This document shows positions 40,500-48,870 of a DNA stretch of 64,000 bases, piece by piece (the first letter of the stretch is position 1; each line of letters starts with the position of its first letter). The translations under genes were made by a program, and so were the position numbers. Origin of the DNA: Desulfobacteraceae bacterium (GTDB taxonomy: Bacteria; Desulfobacterota; Desulfobacteria; Desulfobacterales; JACKCP01); contig JACKCP010000012.1 of NCBI GenBank assembly GCA_020633955.1, positions 1 through 64,000 of the forward strand. Direction: 5' to 3'. Below the pieces are notes generated by a model. It had not been told where the DNA came from and searched no databases. It was given only the letters and a program-made list of their open reading frames with translations.

Positions 40500-42563
40500 T
40501 TAAATTCTGAACTGCATTACCATTGCCTGAATTTCTTCTGAAAGAGATGACAGTTCCTTTACAGTTTCCTTGACCTGTGAGCTTGCTCCTTCAACCTGAA
40601 CAGCAGAACTGCTTACTTCTGCCATATCTCTTGATATTTCTTCGGAAACATTTTTCATCTGACTGCTTTGGGAATTTGCATCATTTACCATGTCAGAAGC
40701 AGAATTAATGTTTGAGCTTATTTCACCTACAGCCGAAGTCTGCTCTTCTATTGCTGAGGCAATTGCAGAAACAATATCATTTACCTGAGTAATTCCCTTA
40801 ACAATTGTGTTTATGTCATTTTCAGCCTTTTGTGCTGCATTTTGAATTCCTGTTATTCTGCTGCTGATATCGTCTGTTGCTTCAGCTGTCTGAGCTGCCA
40901 GTTCCTTAATTTCACCTGCAACAACAGCAAATCCTCTTCCTGCTTCTCCGGCTCTTGCTGCTTCAATTGTTGCATTAAGAGCAAGAAGATTGGTCTGCTC
41001 TGAAATATTGCTTATGGTTTCAGTTACTTTTCCAATTTCCATGGCAGCATTGCCAAGATTTTTCATTATTTCTGCAAACTGCTGTGCCTGTTTAACTGAT
41101 TCTTCAGTGTTTTTATTTGCAGTGGATGTGTTTGATGCAATTTCTGCTATTGTTGAAGTCATCTGTTCCATTGCGGTTGCAACTGAATTAAGGTTTTGTG
41201 CTGAATTTTCCATTTTTTCAGCCATTGACTGAGCCGATTCTGTAAGCTCTCTGGCTCCTAGGGCAACTGTTTCAGCTCTTCTTGTTGATTCGTTTGCACT
41301 CTGTGCTGTCTGTTCTGATACAGCTGCAAGCTCAGTTGCTGAAGAGGCAAGTGTTTTGCTCCCGCTGTTAAGTTCTCTGAATATTTTTCTAAGAGAATTT
41401 GTCATTTCATTTATCTGTCTTCCCATATCTCCAAGTTCATCTTTTTGTGAAAGAAGTTTTTTGGGGATATCTTTGGTGAAATCACCCTCTGAAATGGCTT
41501 TAAAAAGTTCTCCGCTCTGTTTTAAAGGACTTAAAATACTTTTTGTGACCATGGTTCCAAAAAATGCCGCAAATATGAACCCTGAAAAAAGAAAAACAAG
41601 AGAAGATTTCATATTTGATTTTGCCTGGGTATCAGCATTTCTTTTTGAAGTATCTGCTAATTTAAGGTTTATTTCTGATACCTGGTTAAGGCTTGAAATT
41701 GTTTTTTCCTGGATTGGGAGAGCTTCAACCATTGCAAGATTTGTCATTTGTTTTTCTATTTCATAGGCTTTTTCCGCCTCAGAAATCAGATTGTCAATTT
41801 CGGCTGATAGTTTTTGAGCAGAAGGTTTCATTTCATCCTTGAAAATTATAAAGGCATTTTCCTTATTTGTTTTTATTTCATTTTTTATTTTTCTTATTGA
41901 TTCATGAAAGTTTATATGGGGTTCTTTTATTTTGTTTATTATCCTTGTAATTTCTTTGTTTTCATTTGAAAAATTTTTTATCCATATACCAAAGCTGCAT
42001 GTGTTACAGTCATCCCCGCCATCAAATTCACTGTCTGTCATTATCAGCTCAAGTGTTTTGTCCATCAGAACATAATGATCTCCGCGAAATTTCTGAAGCT
42101 TTGATATCAGTTCATCAGGATTTAAAATCCCTGTGCTGTCAAGCTTTTTTGAAAGATTTAAAAACTTGTCATTAGTTTCTTTCCATTGTGCAAGGTTTGA
42201 CTTGAATATCTCCCATTGATTTTTTTCTTCTTCCGACTGGCTGATTTCAGTGTAAGCCTTGATTGCATTTAAGTAGGTCTGTCTTGATTCATCTATCAGC
42301 TCATATTGTTTTTTTCTTACCTCAAGGGAATTGTCAGGATTTAACAATGTCCTGAGTGCTGTAACAATTTTTTCTGACTGATATTCCATTGATGAAAGTG
42401 ATTTAAGGCTCGGCAGGCTTATATCTGCAATTGCACCTATGTTTTTTGTTGTTGCTTTAGCCGAAAAATACCAGGAAAGTCCCATTGTTAATATTATTGC
42501 TGATAGAAGTCCAAATCCAATTGTCATTCTGGTCCAGACTTTAAGATTTAAAAAAATTTTCAT
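40500..42563 (-). CDS. Methyl-accepting chemotaxis protein with periplasmic zinc-binding (CZB-like) segment
   Basis: 687 residues. Helix 1 is at about 13-33 and helix 2 at about 318-340. The periplasmic part is helical. It contains the pattern H163 ... C186-N-T-C189-SFGIW ... H216-x3-H220, which matches the CZB zinc site (His/Cys, C-x-x-G-x-W, then H-x3-H). CZB domains normally sit at the cytoplasmic end of receptors, so a periplasmic position is unusual. A HAMP domain (LKQSGELFKAISEGDFTKDI region) and a signalling tip with ISEQTNLLALNATIEAARAGEAGRGF follow. It probably senses zinc, oxidants or a bound ligand outside the cytoplasm. Confidence 0.87.
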   Translation of the reverse strand: MKIFLNLKVWTRMTIGFGLLSAIILTMGLSWYFSAKATTKNIGAIADISLPSLKSLSSMEYQSEKIVTALRTLLNPDNSLEVRKKQYELIDESRQTYLNAIKAYTEISQSEEEKNQWEIFKSNLAQWKETNDKFLNLSKKLDSTGILNPDELISKLQKFRGDHYVLMDKTLELIMTDSEFDGGDDCNTCSFGIWIKNFSNENKEITRIINKIKEPHINFHESIRKIKNEIKTNKENAFIIFKDEMKPSAQKLSAEIDNLISEAEKAYEIEKQMTNLAMVEALPIQEKTISSLNQVSEINLKLADTSKRNADTQAKSNMKSSLVFLFSGFIFAAFFGTMVTKSILSPLKQSGELFKAISEGDFTKDIPKKLLSQKDELGDMGRQINEMTNSLRKIFRELNSGSKTLASSATELAAVSEQTAQSANESTRRAETVALGARELTESAQSMAEKMENSAQNLNSVATAMEQMTSTIAEIASNTSTANKNTEESVKQAQQFAEIMKNLGNAAMEIGKVTETISNISEQTNLLALNATIEAARAGEAGRGFAVVAGEIKELAAQTAEATDDISSRITGIQNAAQKAENDINTIVKGITQVNDIVSAIASAIEEQTSAVGEISSNINSASDMVNDANSQSSQMKNVSEEISRDMAEVSSSAVQVEGASSQVKETVKELSSLSEEIQAMVMQFRI

Positions 42564-42607
42564 TTTACACCCCGATTGAAAAAGTTAATTTTAATAAAAA
42601 ATTAAAT

Positions 42608-42749
42608 AGTGGCTGAACGAAAACGGTCTTTTTTGCCTATTTCAGCTAAAGATTCAAAGTTTAATCCTGAAAATACCCCATGTATCGTGAAGGTTAAATT
42701 TTCATCTTTTGTAACTGAATAAACAATCCTCACTTTCGGGCAGTCATTA
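42608..42749 (+). repeat. R1 element, full-length but diverged copy e
   Basis: Left end AGTGGCTGAACGAAAACGG; right end CTCACTTTCGGGCAGTCATT. The middle hairpin AAGTTTAATCC / GGTTAAATTTTC is recognisable. Flanked by AAAT at 42604-42607 and 42750-42753. It lies in the upstream region of the periplasmic-CZB chemoreceptor. Confidence 0.78.
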
Positions 42750-43081
42750 AATTAAAAGGTTTCATGCTCTTTTCAATTTGTGCATGAAATGTAACAAATC
42801 TTGAAAAGAGGCTACTGTAAACATTGTTTATAAAATAAATATTTTTTTATCAATATATTTATTTTTGTAAATTTTTAACTGTGGGTATTTTTTGTTACAG
42901 AGTGAGAATGTATAACCCCAGAAAATGTCGGTGTCTTAATAAAATTTTGATTTTTAGTTTACTGAAATGTAAAATCCGGGATAAGTGGTTTTTTGATAAA
43001 CCACTGGTTTTATTGTTTTTTTAAAGGTTCCCTGTGGGAATATTTTATGGGAACCTTATTTATAAAAAAGTTTGACAGAAA
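42750..43081. other. Intergenic region with several inverted repeats, no gene
   Basis: 332 bp between R1 copy e and the oxidoreductase stop. It holds CTCTTTTCAA / TTGAAAAGAG (42768-42777 and 42802-42811), AGTGGTTT / AAACCACT near 42984-43005 followed by a T-rich stretch, and a 9-bp stem at 43024-43057. A frame of 82 residues on the plus strand here has no codon or sequence support. Confidence 0.5.
43024..43057 (-). terminator. Hairpin, probable terminator of the oxidoreductase gene
   Basis: AAGGTTCCC and GGGAACCTT pair perfectly (9 bp) around a 16-nt loop. It lies 24 bp beyond the minus-strand stop at 43082. On the minus strand the stem is followed by TTTAAAA, a weak U run. Confidence 0.5.
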
Positions 43082-44182
43082 TTATTTTTTTTCTCTGTCA
43101 AGAATGCACATATTTCCTTCAGGGGTGAAACAAAGGCTGCATGAAGTGCATCGTGGTTTTGCGGTTTTATCCTTTTCCCATTTGTTTATAAGGTCTGGCT
43201 CGCTCAAAAGCGGTCTTGATAATGAAAAAAATTCAATTTGAGTTTCATTTAAAATCGTTTCCATAACTTCAACTGATCTGTTTCCGCCCACAAGAATTAC
43301 TGGAGCATCAATTTCTGAAGCAATATCTTTTGCATATTCACTGAAATATGATTCTTTTGATGAAAGGGTAACTTGTTTTGTTGGCTCTTTTTCAGTTTTT
43401 GGCGCTCTAAAAACTGGTCCTCCGCTGATTTCAACAGCAGTTATTCCCTTTTCTGAAAGGTTTTTGCAAAGCTCTTTGCATTCTTCAAATAAAAATCCTT
43501 TATTTTCCATGAAGTCTGAACAGTTAAGTTTTATTAGAACAGGAAAATCCTTTGAAGTATGGGCTCTTATGCTGTCAAAAATTTCATATATTATTCTTGC
43601 CCTGTTTTCGCTTGTTCCTCCATATTCATCTTTGCGGATATTAAAATTTGGAGAAAGGAAATGATTTAAAAGATAGCCGTGGCCAGCATGAATTTCAACA
43701 CCGTCAAAACCACCTTCCATTGCTCTTCTTGAAGATTCTCCAAATGCTTTAACAAGTGTTTTTATATCCTCTTTTGTCATTTCCTTTGGGGTTACTCCGG
43801 AAATTTTATTCAAAACAGCAGAGGGTCCCCAGATTTCTCTCTGGCCGACATTAAACCAGGTCATTGATCCTCCGTAGGCAAGCTGGAGAATGATTTTTGA
43901 GTTGTTTTTATGTACAATATCTGTAAGTTTTCTGTAATCCTCAATAAAGGAATCATCGTATGCACCAAACATTCTGGGGCTTGGCTGCTCATCCTTTAGA
44001 ACATAGGCATATCCAGTGATAATGGCAGCAGCTCCGCCTTTTGAAAGGTTTTCATAGATCTCAAAAATTTTATCGTTTAAATGCCCGCTTTCTTCTGCCA
44101 TCCCCTCCCAGGTTGCAGACCGGACAAATCTGTTTTTCAGTTTGATATTTCCAATATTTGCAGGCTCAAAAAGCTGTTTCAT
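43082..44182 (-). CDS. NADH:flavin oxidoreductase, old yellow enzyme family
   Basis: 366 residues, one FMN-binding TIM barrel. The start is typical: LFEPANIGNIKLKNRFVRSATWEG. Catalytic-type residues are in GVEIHAGHGYLLNHFLSP (His pair) and the phosphate site ILVGGNRS. The C-terminus keeps a Cys cluster (CTSCSLCFTPEGNMC), as in the larger 2,4-dienoyl-CoA reductase branch that holds a 4Fe-4S cluster, but the second flavin domain of those enzymes is absent. It reduces activated alkenes or similar substrates; the natural one is unknown. AAGGAGGAAA precedes the start on the minus strand. It stands alone. Confidence 0.86.
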   Translation of the reverse strand: MKQLFEPANIGNIKLKNRFVRSATWEGMAEESGHLNDKIFEIYENLSKGGAAAIITGYAYVLKDEQPSPRMFGAYDDSFIEDYRKLTDIVHKNNSKIILQLAYGGSMTWFNVGQREIWGPSAVLNKISGVTPKEMTKEDIKTLVKAFGESSRRAMEGGFDGVEIHAGHGYLLNHFLSPNFNIRKDEYGGTSENRARIIYEIFDSIRAHTSKDFPVLIKLNCSDFMENKGFLFEECKELCKNLSEKGITAVEISGGPVFRAPKTEKEPTKQVTLSSKESYFSEYAKDIASEIDAPVILVGGNRSVEVMETILNETQIEFFSLSRPLLSEPDLINKWEKDKTAKPRCTSCSLCFTPEGNMCILDREKK

Positions 44183-44360
44183 TTTTCCTCCTTGAATTGA
44201 TCATAATAAATTTTAGCTTTGCTGAATGTTAAAAAACATGTTTTTCAGTCAGATGATATATAGAAAATTTCAGGCAGTAATTAAAGATTTATATTTTAGA
44301 AGGATGGGATGTTTAATCTTTAGAATTCAAAGATACTGAGCTTGATAATGTTTATTTTTG

Positions 44361-44395
44361 TCCGGATGCCTTCTCTTTTGGAAGGGAGCATCCGG
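44361..44395. terminator. Long GC-rich hairpin, terminator-like
   Basis: TCCGGATGC and GCATCCGGA form a perfect 9-bp stem that can extend through CTTC/GAAG pairs. A short TTTAATT follows on the plus strand. No plus-strand gene lies upstream, so it more probably ends readthrough from the barrel gene on the minus strand. Confidence 0.5.
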
Positions 44396-44403
44396 ATTTA
44401 ATT

Positions 44404-44442
44404 AGTTGCTGAACAAAAAATTCTCGTTTTCGGCCAATCACT
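44404..44442 (+). repeat. R1 element, short 39-bp derivative f
   Basis: AGTTGCTGAAC joined to AAAAAATTCTCGTTTTCGG and CCAATCACT, with the same join as copy b. Flanked by AATT (44400-44403 and 44443-44446). It is almost identical to copy b although 28 kb apart. Confidence 0.85.
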
Positions 44443-44455
44443 AATTATTTTAATT

Positions 44456-44622
44456 GTAACTATTAGGCTTAAAAACTAAGAAAAAGCCGTTTTGGCGGCG
44501 GATGCTGTATTTTTTCTGAGCCGGTTTCAGGAGATAGCTTTTTTATCTCCTGCCTCGGAGCTTAAGCGAGATGAGGCTCAGAAAGAATGCAGCAGCCGTT
44601 CGAAATTGAAATGAACAGTTTC
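44456..44622 (-). repeat. R2 element, full-length copy f, inverted, with perfect target duplication
   Basis: 167 bp. Starts GTAACTATTAGGCTTAAAAA, continues through GCCGTTTTGGCGGCGGATGC, the AGGAGATAGC / TATCTCCTGC hairpin and GAGGCTCAGAAAGAATGCAG, and ends AATGAACAGTTTC. Perfect 8-bp direct repeats TTTTAATT flank it (44448-44455 and 44623-44630). The right one touches the stop codon of the barrel gene. Confidence 0.88.
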
Positions 44623-44629
44623 TTTTAAT

Positions 44630-45211
44630 TTAAAGTTTTGCACCGATTTCAAACATAAAACATGTTCCACCGATATTTTTTGTTTCAGTGTCACCATTGT
44701 AATATTCAAATTCCTGGTCATTTGTGTAGTATTTTGCATAGCCGCCTACAAAAAATTTGTTGTCAAGGAAAAGCCTTACTCCTGCCTTGCCTATAAAACC
44801 AACTGCAGAACCGCTTTCATCATAATATTCAACATCGTTTAGCTCTCCTGTTATATTATTGCCGTAAAGTCCAAGTCCAATACCGACATATGGCTGGACT
44901 CTTGCATCTTTTGGCTGGATATATATAAGAGCTTCAAGGCCAAGGGTTGACAGGGTTACTTTATCTTCAGATCCGTACAGATCGGCCGTTGCCTCTGTCT
45001 GACTGAAGGCTACATCAATTCCATAGGCAAACATGTCGCTGGCATTTCTCGTATAAGTTGCTGCAAATGTGTATCCTGTGTCAAATTCAGACATGAAATC
45101 TTCCTTTGGAGTGAATGAACCGCCGGAAAAAGAAAAAAGTGATTCTGAAAAAGCAGGTGAGGAGGCAGTTAAGGCAAAAATAATTAGTGAGCAAAATAAA
45201 ATCTTTTTCAT
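44630..45211 (-). CDS. Small outer-membrane beta-barrel protein
   Basis: 193 residues. The signal peptide MKKILFCSLIIFALTASSPA is cleaved near residue 22. The mature part has alternating strands with Gly/Tyr turns (YVGIGLGLYGNNITG, AVGFIGKAGVRLF, FVGGYAKYYTND) and ends CFMFEIGAKL, typical of 8-stranded OmpW/OmpX-like barrels. AGGAGAAAA precedes the ATG on the minus strand. A perfect palindrome TAGTTG-AC-CAACTA (45257-45270) in its promoter region may be an operator. Function is unknown beyond membrane structure or small hydrophobic solute passage. Confidence 0.76.
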   Translation of the reverse strand: MKKILFCSLIIFALTASSPAFSESLFSFSGGSFTPKEDFMSEFDTGYTFAATYTRNASDMFAYGIDVAFSQTEATADLYGSEDKVTLSTLGLEALIYIQPKDARVQPYVGIGLGLYGNNITGELNDVEYYDESGSAVGFIGKAGVRLFLDNKFFVGGYAKYYTNDQEFEYYNGDTETKNIGGTCFMFEIGAKL

Positions 45212-45256
45212 TTTTTTCTCCTGTATGGATTAAGGTGTTAATAAAAACTTCCTTTT

Positions 45257-45270
45257 TAGTTGACCAACTA
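45257..45270. promoter_or_regulatory. 14-bp palindrome upstream of the barrel gene
   Basis: TAGTTG and CAACTA separated by AC form a perfect inverted repeat 46 bp upstream of the barrel ATG. TTGAC on the same strand could also be read as a -35 box, in which case this is an operator overlapping the promoter. Confidence 0.45.
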
Positions 45271-45307
45271 AATAATAGATTATTTTTTGTAAAGAAACTA
45301 TTATTTT

Positions 45308-45329
45308 TTGCCACGTTTTCAGTCAATCA
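45308..45329 (+). repeat. R1 right-end remnant
   Basis: CACGTTTTCAGTCAATCAC resembles the R1 right terminus (CTCGTTTTCGGTCAATCACT). No left part is recognisable. The remnant overlaps the stop codon of the 184-residue protein gene, so that gene may have gained its present stop from the element. Confidence 0.45.
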
Positions 45330-45881
45330 CAATTTATCTTCCATATTGTCAGTATCCTTTTCAGACAGATTTATTAGAGGAATTAAATTTAAAAAAGGAG
45401 TTGAGTTACCTTTGTTTTCAAACATATCTGCCCCGGAAAAAACATTTACCGGAGGTTGAGGATTTTCAGATTCAGGCTTTTGGTGAGTTTTTTTCTTTTC
45501 ATCGTCCATGGAACCAAGGGCCATTCTCCTTTGAATTTCTTCCGAGACAAGTTTTTCAATTTTTGCTCTTTGCTCAGGGCTGAGTTCTGAAAGTTCTTCT
45601 TCAGTAAAACCCATTTCATTCAGTATTTCTTCCCTGAGTTTTTTTATTTTTTCTTCTTCTATTGCCTTGAAAAGTCCCTTGAATCCTTTTTCCCTGAATT
45701 TTTCAATCAGTTCTTCCATGGAAGTACTGCTTTTTGACTCACTTAAAAAACCTTTTCCAGAATAATTTTCTGACTGCTTTTCAAGTATTGATGCAAAAAA
45801 ATCTTTTTTTAAATTGTCTGATTTTAAAGTTTTTTTACTATAAATACTTGAAGTTATGGATATGTCATTGCTTATAGTCAT
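45327..45881 (-). CDS. Hydrophilic protein of unknown function
   Basis: 184 residues from the ATG at 45881, which has AAGGAGGAAA upstream; the longer frame with an upstream start is less likely. No signal peptide or membrane helix. Ser-rich beginning (TISNDISITSSIYSKKTLK), then a charged helical core (SSTSMEELIEKFREKGFKG to EEELSELSPEQRAKIEKLVSEEIQRRMALG) and a Pro/Gly/Asn-rich flexible end. Some flagellar hook-length-control or secreted substrates have this plan, but I cannot assign a family. It stands alone between the barrel protein and the permease, divergent from the permease. Confidence 0.6.
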   Translation of the reverse strand: MTISNDISITSSIYSKKTLKSDNLKKDFFASILEKQSENYSGKGFLSESKSSTSMEELIEKFREKGFKGLFKAIEEEKIKKLREEILNEMGFTEEELSELSPEQRAKIEKLVSEEIQRRMALGSMDDEKKKTHQKPESENPQPPVNVFSGADMFENKGNSTPFLNLIPLINLSEKDTDNMEDKL

Positions 45882-46102
45882 AATTTCCTCCTTGTTTTGA
45901 AATAAAAGCAAGCAAAAAATGAACCGTTTTAATTTTTTATGAAAAAAATCTCAAATGCATTGTAATTAAAGGGTAATTGCTTTTTTTGATTTTTTTCAGC
46001 AATAAATCAGGCAGGAAATATTTTCCCCATAAAAAAGTGGTATTGTGGAAAAAATTATAATATTTACCTCATGATTATTAATGATTATTGCAGGTTTTTT
46101 AT

Positions 46103-47827
46103 ATGAAAAGTATTTTACGCAGACCCGACCAGATTCTTTACACAGAAAATGAAACTCCGCCTTTTGGCACTGTTCTTTTACTTGCAGTAACCCATATTGC
46201 CCTTATTTTTGATGCTGTTGTTTTTATTCCAAATGTTCTTGGGAAAGCTACTGGAGCTGATCCTGCACAGATTCGCTTTTCATGTTTTATAACAATTCTT
46301 GTTTCTGCGGTTTTTTCCATGATCCAGGTTCTGAAAATAGGACGTTTTGGTACCGGATTTATAATTTTCATGGGTTCATACAGTGCCTTTCTTTCATGTT
46401 CCATTGATGCAGCAAAGGATGGAGGACTTGCTCTGGTTGGAACAATGACTGTTCTTACTGTACCTGTGGTTTTCTTGTTTTCATATTTTTTTAAGTATTT
46501 CAGGCATATTGTAACACCGGCAGTAGGAGGAATAGTAATTGTTCTTGTTGGAGTAAACCTTGTTCCCATCGGACTTGATCTGTGGCATGGAGGAGATCCT
46601 TCAGGCTCAGGATACGGATCTTTTGAAAACTATCTTGTTGGTACTGTTACTCTTGGCACCTTGCTGACCCTGATGCTTTTTGGAAACAGAAGACTGAGGC
46701 TTTGGACTCCGCTGTTTGCACTTGGTTCCGGATATCTTCTTTCAGGGTTTCTTGGAATTCTTGAGCTTAATCATTTCCACGCATCTCAATGGTTTGGAAT
46801 ACCCGATTTTTCATGGCCCGGACTCTGCACATCACTGGAATTAAAACATTTACCAATATTTGCAGCATTTTTTATGGCCGCTCTGGCAGGAAGTATTGAA
46901 GGAACAGGAAATATAATGCTTGTACAAAATGTTTCCCGAAGGGATAAAAAAATATCATATGATCTTATAAGATCAGGGCTTTATTGCGATGGAATGGCAA
47001 AACTTTTTTCAGGACTTGGAGGCGGGGCTCCGGTTTCAACCTATTGTGACAATATTCCCCTTATAGAAATGACAGGTGTTGCTTCAAAAATTGTAGGTGC
47101 TGCCGGTGCACTGGTTCTTGGAATTCTTGCATTTATGCCAAAGGCAGGTGCTGTAATTCTTGATATGCCAAGTCCTGTTGTTGGAGGAATGCTAATAGCC
47201 ATAGCCTCAATGCTTTTTTATGCCGGAATCGGGCTTATTATCAATTCAGGTCTTAATAACCAGACAGGATTGATGACAGGTATTTCAATTACAGTTGGAT
47301 TGATTGCTGAAACCGGACTTTTTTTTCCCGAGCTTATCCCTGAGTCATTTCGACCCATGCTTGGAAATGGAGTTGCCATGGGAGGGTTAAGTGCATTTGT
47401 CATGAGTATTTTAATAAGAATTGCACCAAGACAAAAAATATCATTTTCAGTTAATGCCAATCCAGAGGCCTTGCCAGATCTTATGGAGGAAATCAGGTCA
47501 AATACAGACTCTCTTAATTTATCTTCTTCAGAGCTTACACGTCTTGAACTTGCCTGTGAGGAGACTTTTATGCACCTTATATCAGAGCAGAAGGATTTTT
47601 CCCATACAGTTCTTTTTAAAATAATAAGAAATGAGCATGGTCTTTTTACTGAAGCAATCATAGGAAGATCTGTATCTGATGTAGTCAATATCAACCTTCC
47701 TTCCAATATTTTAAAATCTGATCAGGATGAACTGAGAAATCTTGGAATGATAATGCTTGGTAAAATTGTAAACGACATAAAGCATATCCAGATTTCTGGG
47801 GTAAGCTATATATCTTTTATTGTGTAA
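46103..47827 (+). CDS. Xanthine/uracil permease-family transporter fused to an ATPase-like domain
   Basis: 574 residues from ATG 46103; an upstream TTG is weaker. Residues 1-440 contain 12-14 hydrophobic helices of the NCS2 nucleobase:cation symporter family, with AALAGSIEGTGNIMLVQNVSRRD and GGGAPVSTYCDNIPLIEMTGVASKIVGA matching its substrate-site helices. After the last helix, about 125 cytoplasmic residues read like an anti-sigma or kinase-type ATPase domain start (SSSELTRLELACEETFMHLI), followed by beta-strands and a closing helix. N-box-like Glu is present but the glycine-rich ATP lid is not obvious. A coupled sensor-transporter is possible. Substrate: a purine or pyrimidine, by family only. 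Confidence 0.82.
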   Translation: MKSILRRPDQILYTENETPPFGTVLLLAVTHIALIFDAVVFIPNVLGKATGADPAQIRFSCFITILVSAVFSMIQVLKIGRFGTGFIIFMGSYSAFLSCSIDAAKDGGLALVGTMTVLTVPVVFLFSYFFKYFRHIVTPAVGGIVIVLVGVNLVPIGLDLWHGGDPSGSGYGSFENYLVGTVTLGTLLTLMLFGNRRLRLWTPLFALGSGYLLSGFLGILELNHFHASQWFGIPDFSWPGLCTSLELKHLPIFAAFFMAALAGSIEGTGNIMLVQNVSRRDKKISYDLIRSGLYCDGMAKLFSGLGGGAPVSTYCDNIPLIEMTGVASKIVGAAGALVLGILAFMPKAGAVILDMPSPVVGGMLIAIASMLFYAGIGLIINSGLNNQTGLMTGISITVGLIAETGLFFPELIPESFRPMLGNGVAMGGLSAFVMSILIRIAPRQKISFSVNANPEALPDLMEEIRSNTDSLNLSSSELTRLELACEETFMHLISEQKDFSHTVLFKIIRNEHGLFTEAIIGRSVSDVVNINLPSNILKSDQDELRNLGMIMLGKIVNDIKHIQISGVSYISFIV

Positions 47828-47958
47828 TTTCAGTTTGGTACAGATTTTTAGATTTGTTTTTATTGATCTGGTGATTTAAGTGTATACAATGTTATAAAAG
47901 TCCTCTGGCATGTCTGACTGGAGATGTAAGCGGGATGAAAAATAAATTTAAATGTTCA

Positions 47959-48016
47959 GTAACTGTTCAGTTTAATTTAGAACGGCTTTTTCTCAGTTTT
48001 TAAGCTGAATAGTTAC
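47959..48016 (+). repeat. R2 element, short 58-bp derivative g
   Basis: GTAACTGTTCAGTTTAATTT followed by AGAACGGCTTTTTCTCAG and TTTTTAAGCTGAATAGTTAC. The join is at AACGGCT, the direct repeat that in full copies flanks the missing middle. No target duplication is visible. Confidence 0.84.
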
Positions 48017-48049
48017 ACCGTTTTAAATAATAATATTGGGGCCATATGT

Positions 48050-48774
48050 ATGAATATTCCAAAAGGCCTGAGAATAGGCAAGGTTGCAGATATAAACCTT
48101 GAGCAGAAAAGTTATAATGAAAGCCTTTTGTCTGCCATTGCAAGGAGTTCGGAAGAGCTTACCACCGGCAAGGGATGGCCTGAAGGCGTTATTGATCTTA
48201 TGGCGGATCTTGGTCTTATTACAGGAGTAAGCCGTGTCTGGATATTTCAGACAATTGAGGTTACACCTGATTATATAATTCAGGATTATCCCTTTGAGTG
48301 GGCAAAAAAGCCCGAATACGCACAATTGAGAATGCCTAAATTCAATATGTTTCGATCAAAAATAAACAGTCCTGAATACAGGGAACTTGTTGAAAGCCGA
48401 AAAAGAGGAGAATGGCAGAGTGTTATAATTTCAAAAATGGATAAATGCTGGCTCAGGGATTATCTGGAAGGTCAGTCTATTCTTTCCATGCTTATAGATA
48501 TTTAGGGGAAAAAATCAGAACTCAGCTTGAGAAGTCTCCTCTTGAAACAGATGCCGGCTATATTTTTTTCACGGTAAGTATTGGATGCGGGCATATACCG
48601 TCGGCTCTTAAAATAAATTCCCATTCCCAGTTGTTTAAATTAACTGATTATGCTTTGTATACGGCTAAAAACAGAGGAAGAAACAGGGTTGTTTCCATTG
48701 ACGATCTTGAAATATGCAGTGATTGTACCGGACTTGGACTGGATTATGACGGTTTTATCAAACAATTAAAATAA
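48050..48774 (+). pseudogene. Broken GAF-GGDEF diguanylate cyclase
   Basis: The first frame (48050-48505) codes for a GAF-like sensor (about 150 residues) that runs into a stop. Overlapping it in another frame (sense from about 48502) is the last third of a GGDEF domain: LGEKIRTQLEKSPLETDAGYIFF, TVSIGCGH and LFKLTDYALYTAKNRGRNRVVS. The catalytic GGDEF loop and the first half of the domain are absent, and the two halves are out of frame. An internal deletion with frameshift explains this best. No c-di-GMP can be made. A GAF-only product may still be translated. Confidence 0.77.
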
Positions 48775-48778
48775 AAGC

Positions 48779-48850
48779 TCTTCTATTCATTTTAAATGGG
48801 AAGGGCTGCAGCAAAAAGCCTTTTTCCACAGTTTTCATCTGAATGGTTAC
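48779..48850 (+). repeat. R2 element, degraded short copy h
   Basis: CTATTCATTTTAAATGGG matches the diverged left arm. GGGCTGCAGCAAAAAGCC and TCATCTGAATGGTTAC match the right arm. The middle is missing as in the short derivatives, but this copy is older. Confidence 0.6.
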
Positions 48851-48870
48851 ATAAAAACTTATGTATATTC

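Larger units (their letters stand above)
44183..44629. other. Intergenic region crowded by repeats
   Basis: 447 bp between the oxidoreductase start and the barrel-protein stop. It contains the oxidoreductase promoter region, a long hairpin at 44361-44395, the short R1 copy f and the full inverted R2 copy g, the last two only 13 bp apart. No coding sequence is seen. Confidence 0.65.

Noticed and set aside
42750..43081. Search for a c-di-GMP riboswitch upstream of the chemoreceptor gene
   Set aside because: The conserved core (such as ACGCAAAGCC with its partner loops) was not found here or in the other long intergenic regions.
42993..43241. Open frame of 82 residues on the plus strand
   Set aside because: It overlaps the oxidoreductase end and a terminator hairpin. 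There is no ribosome-binding site or family pattern.
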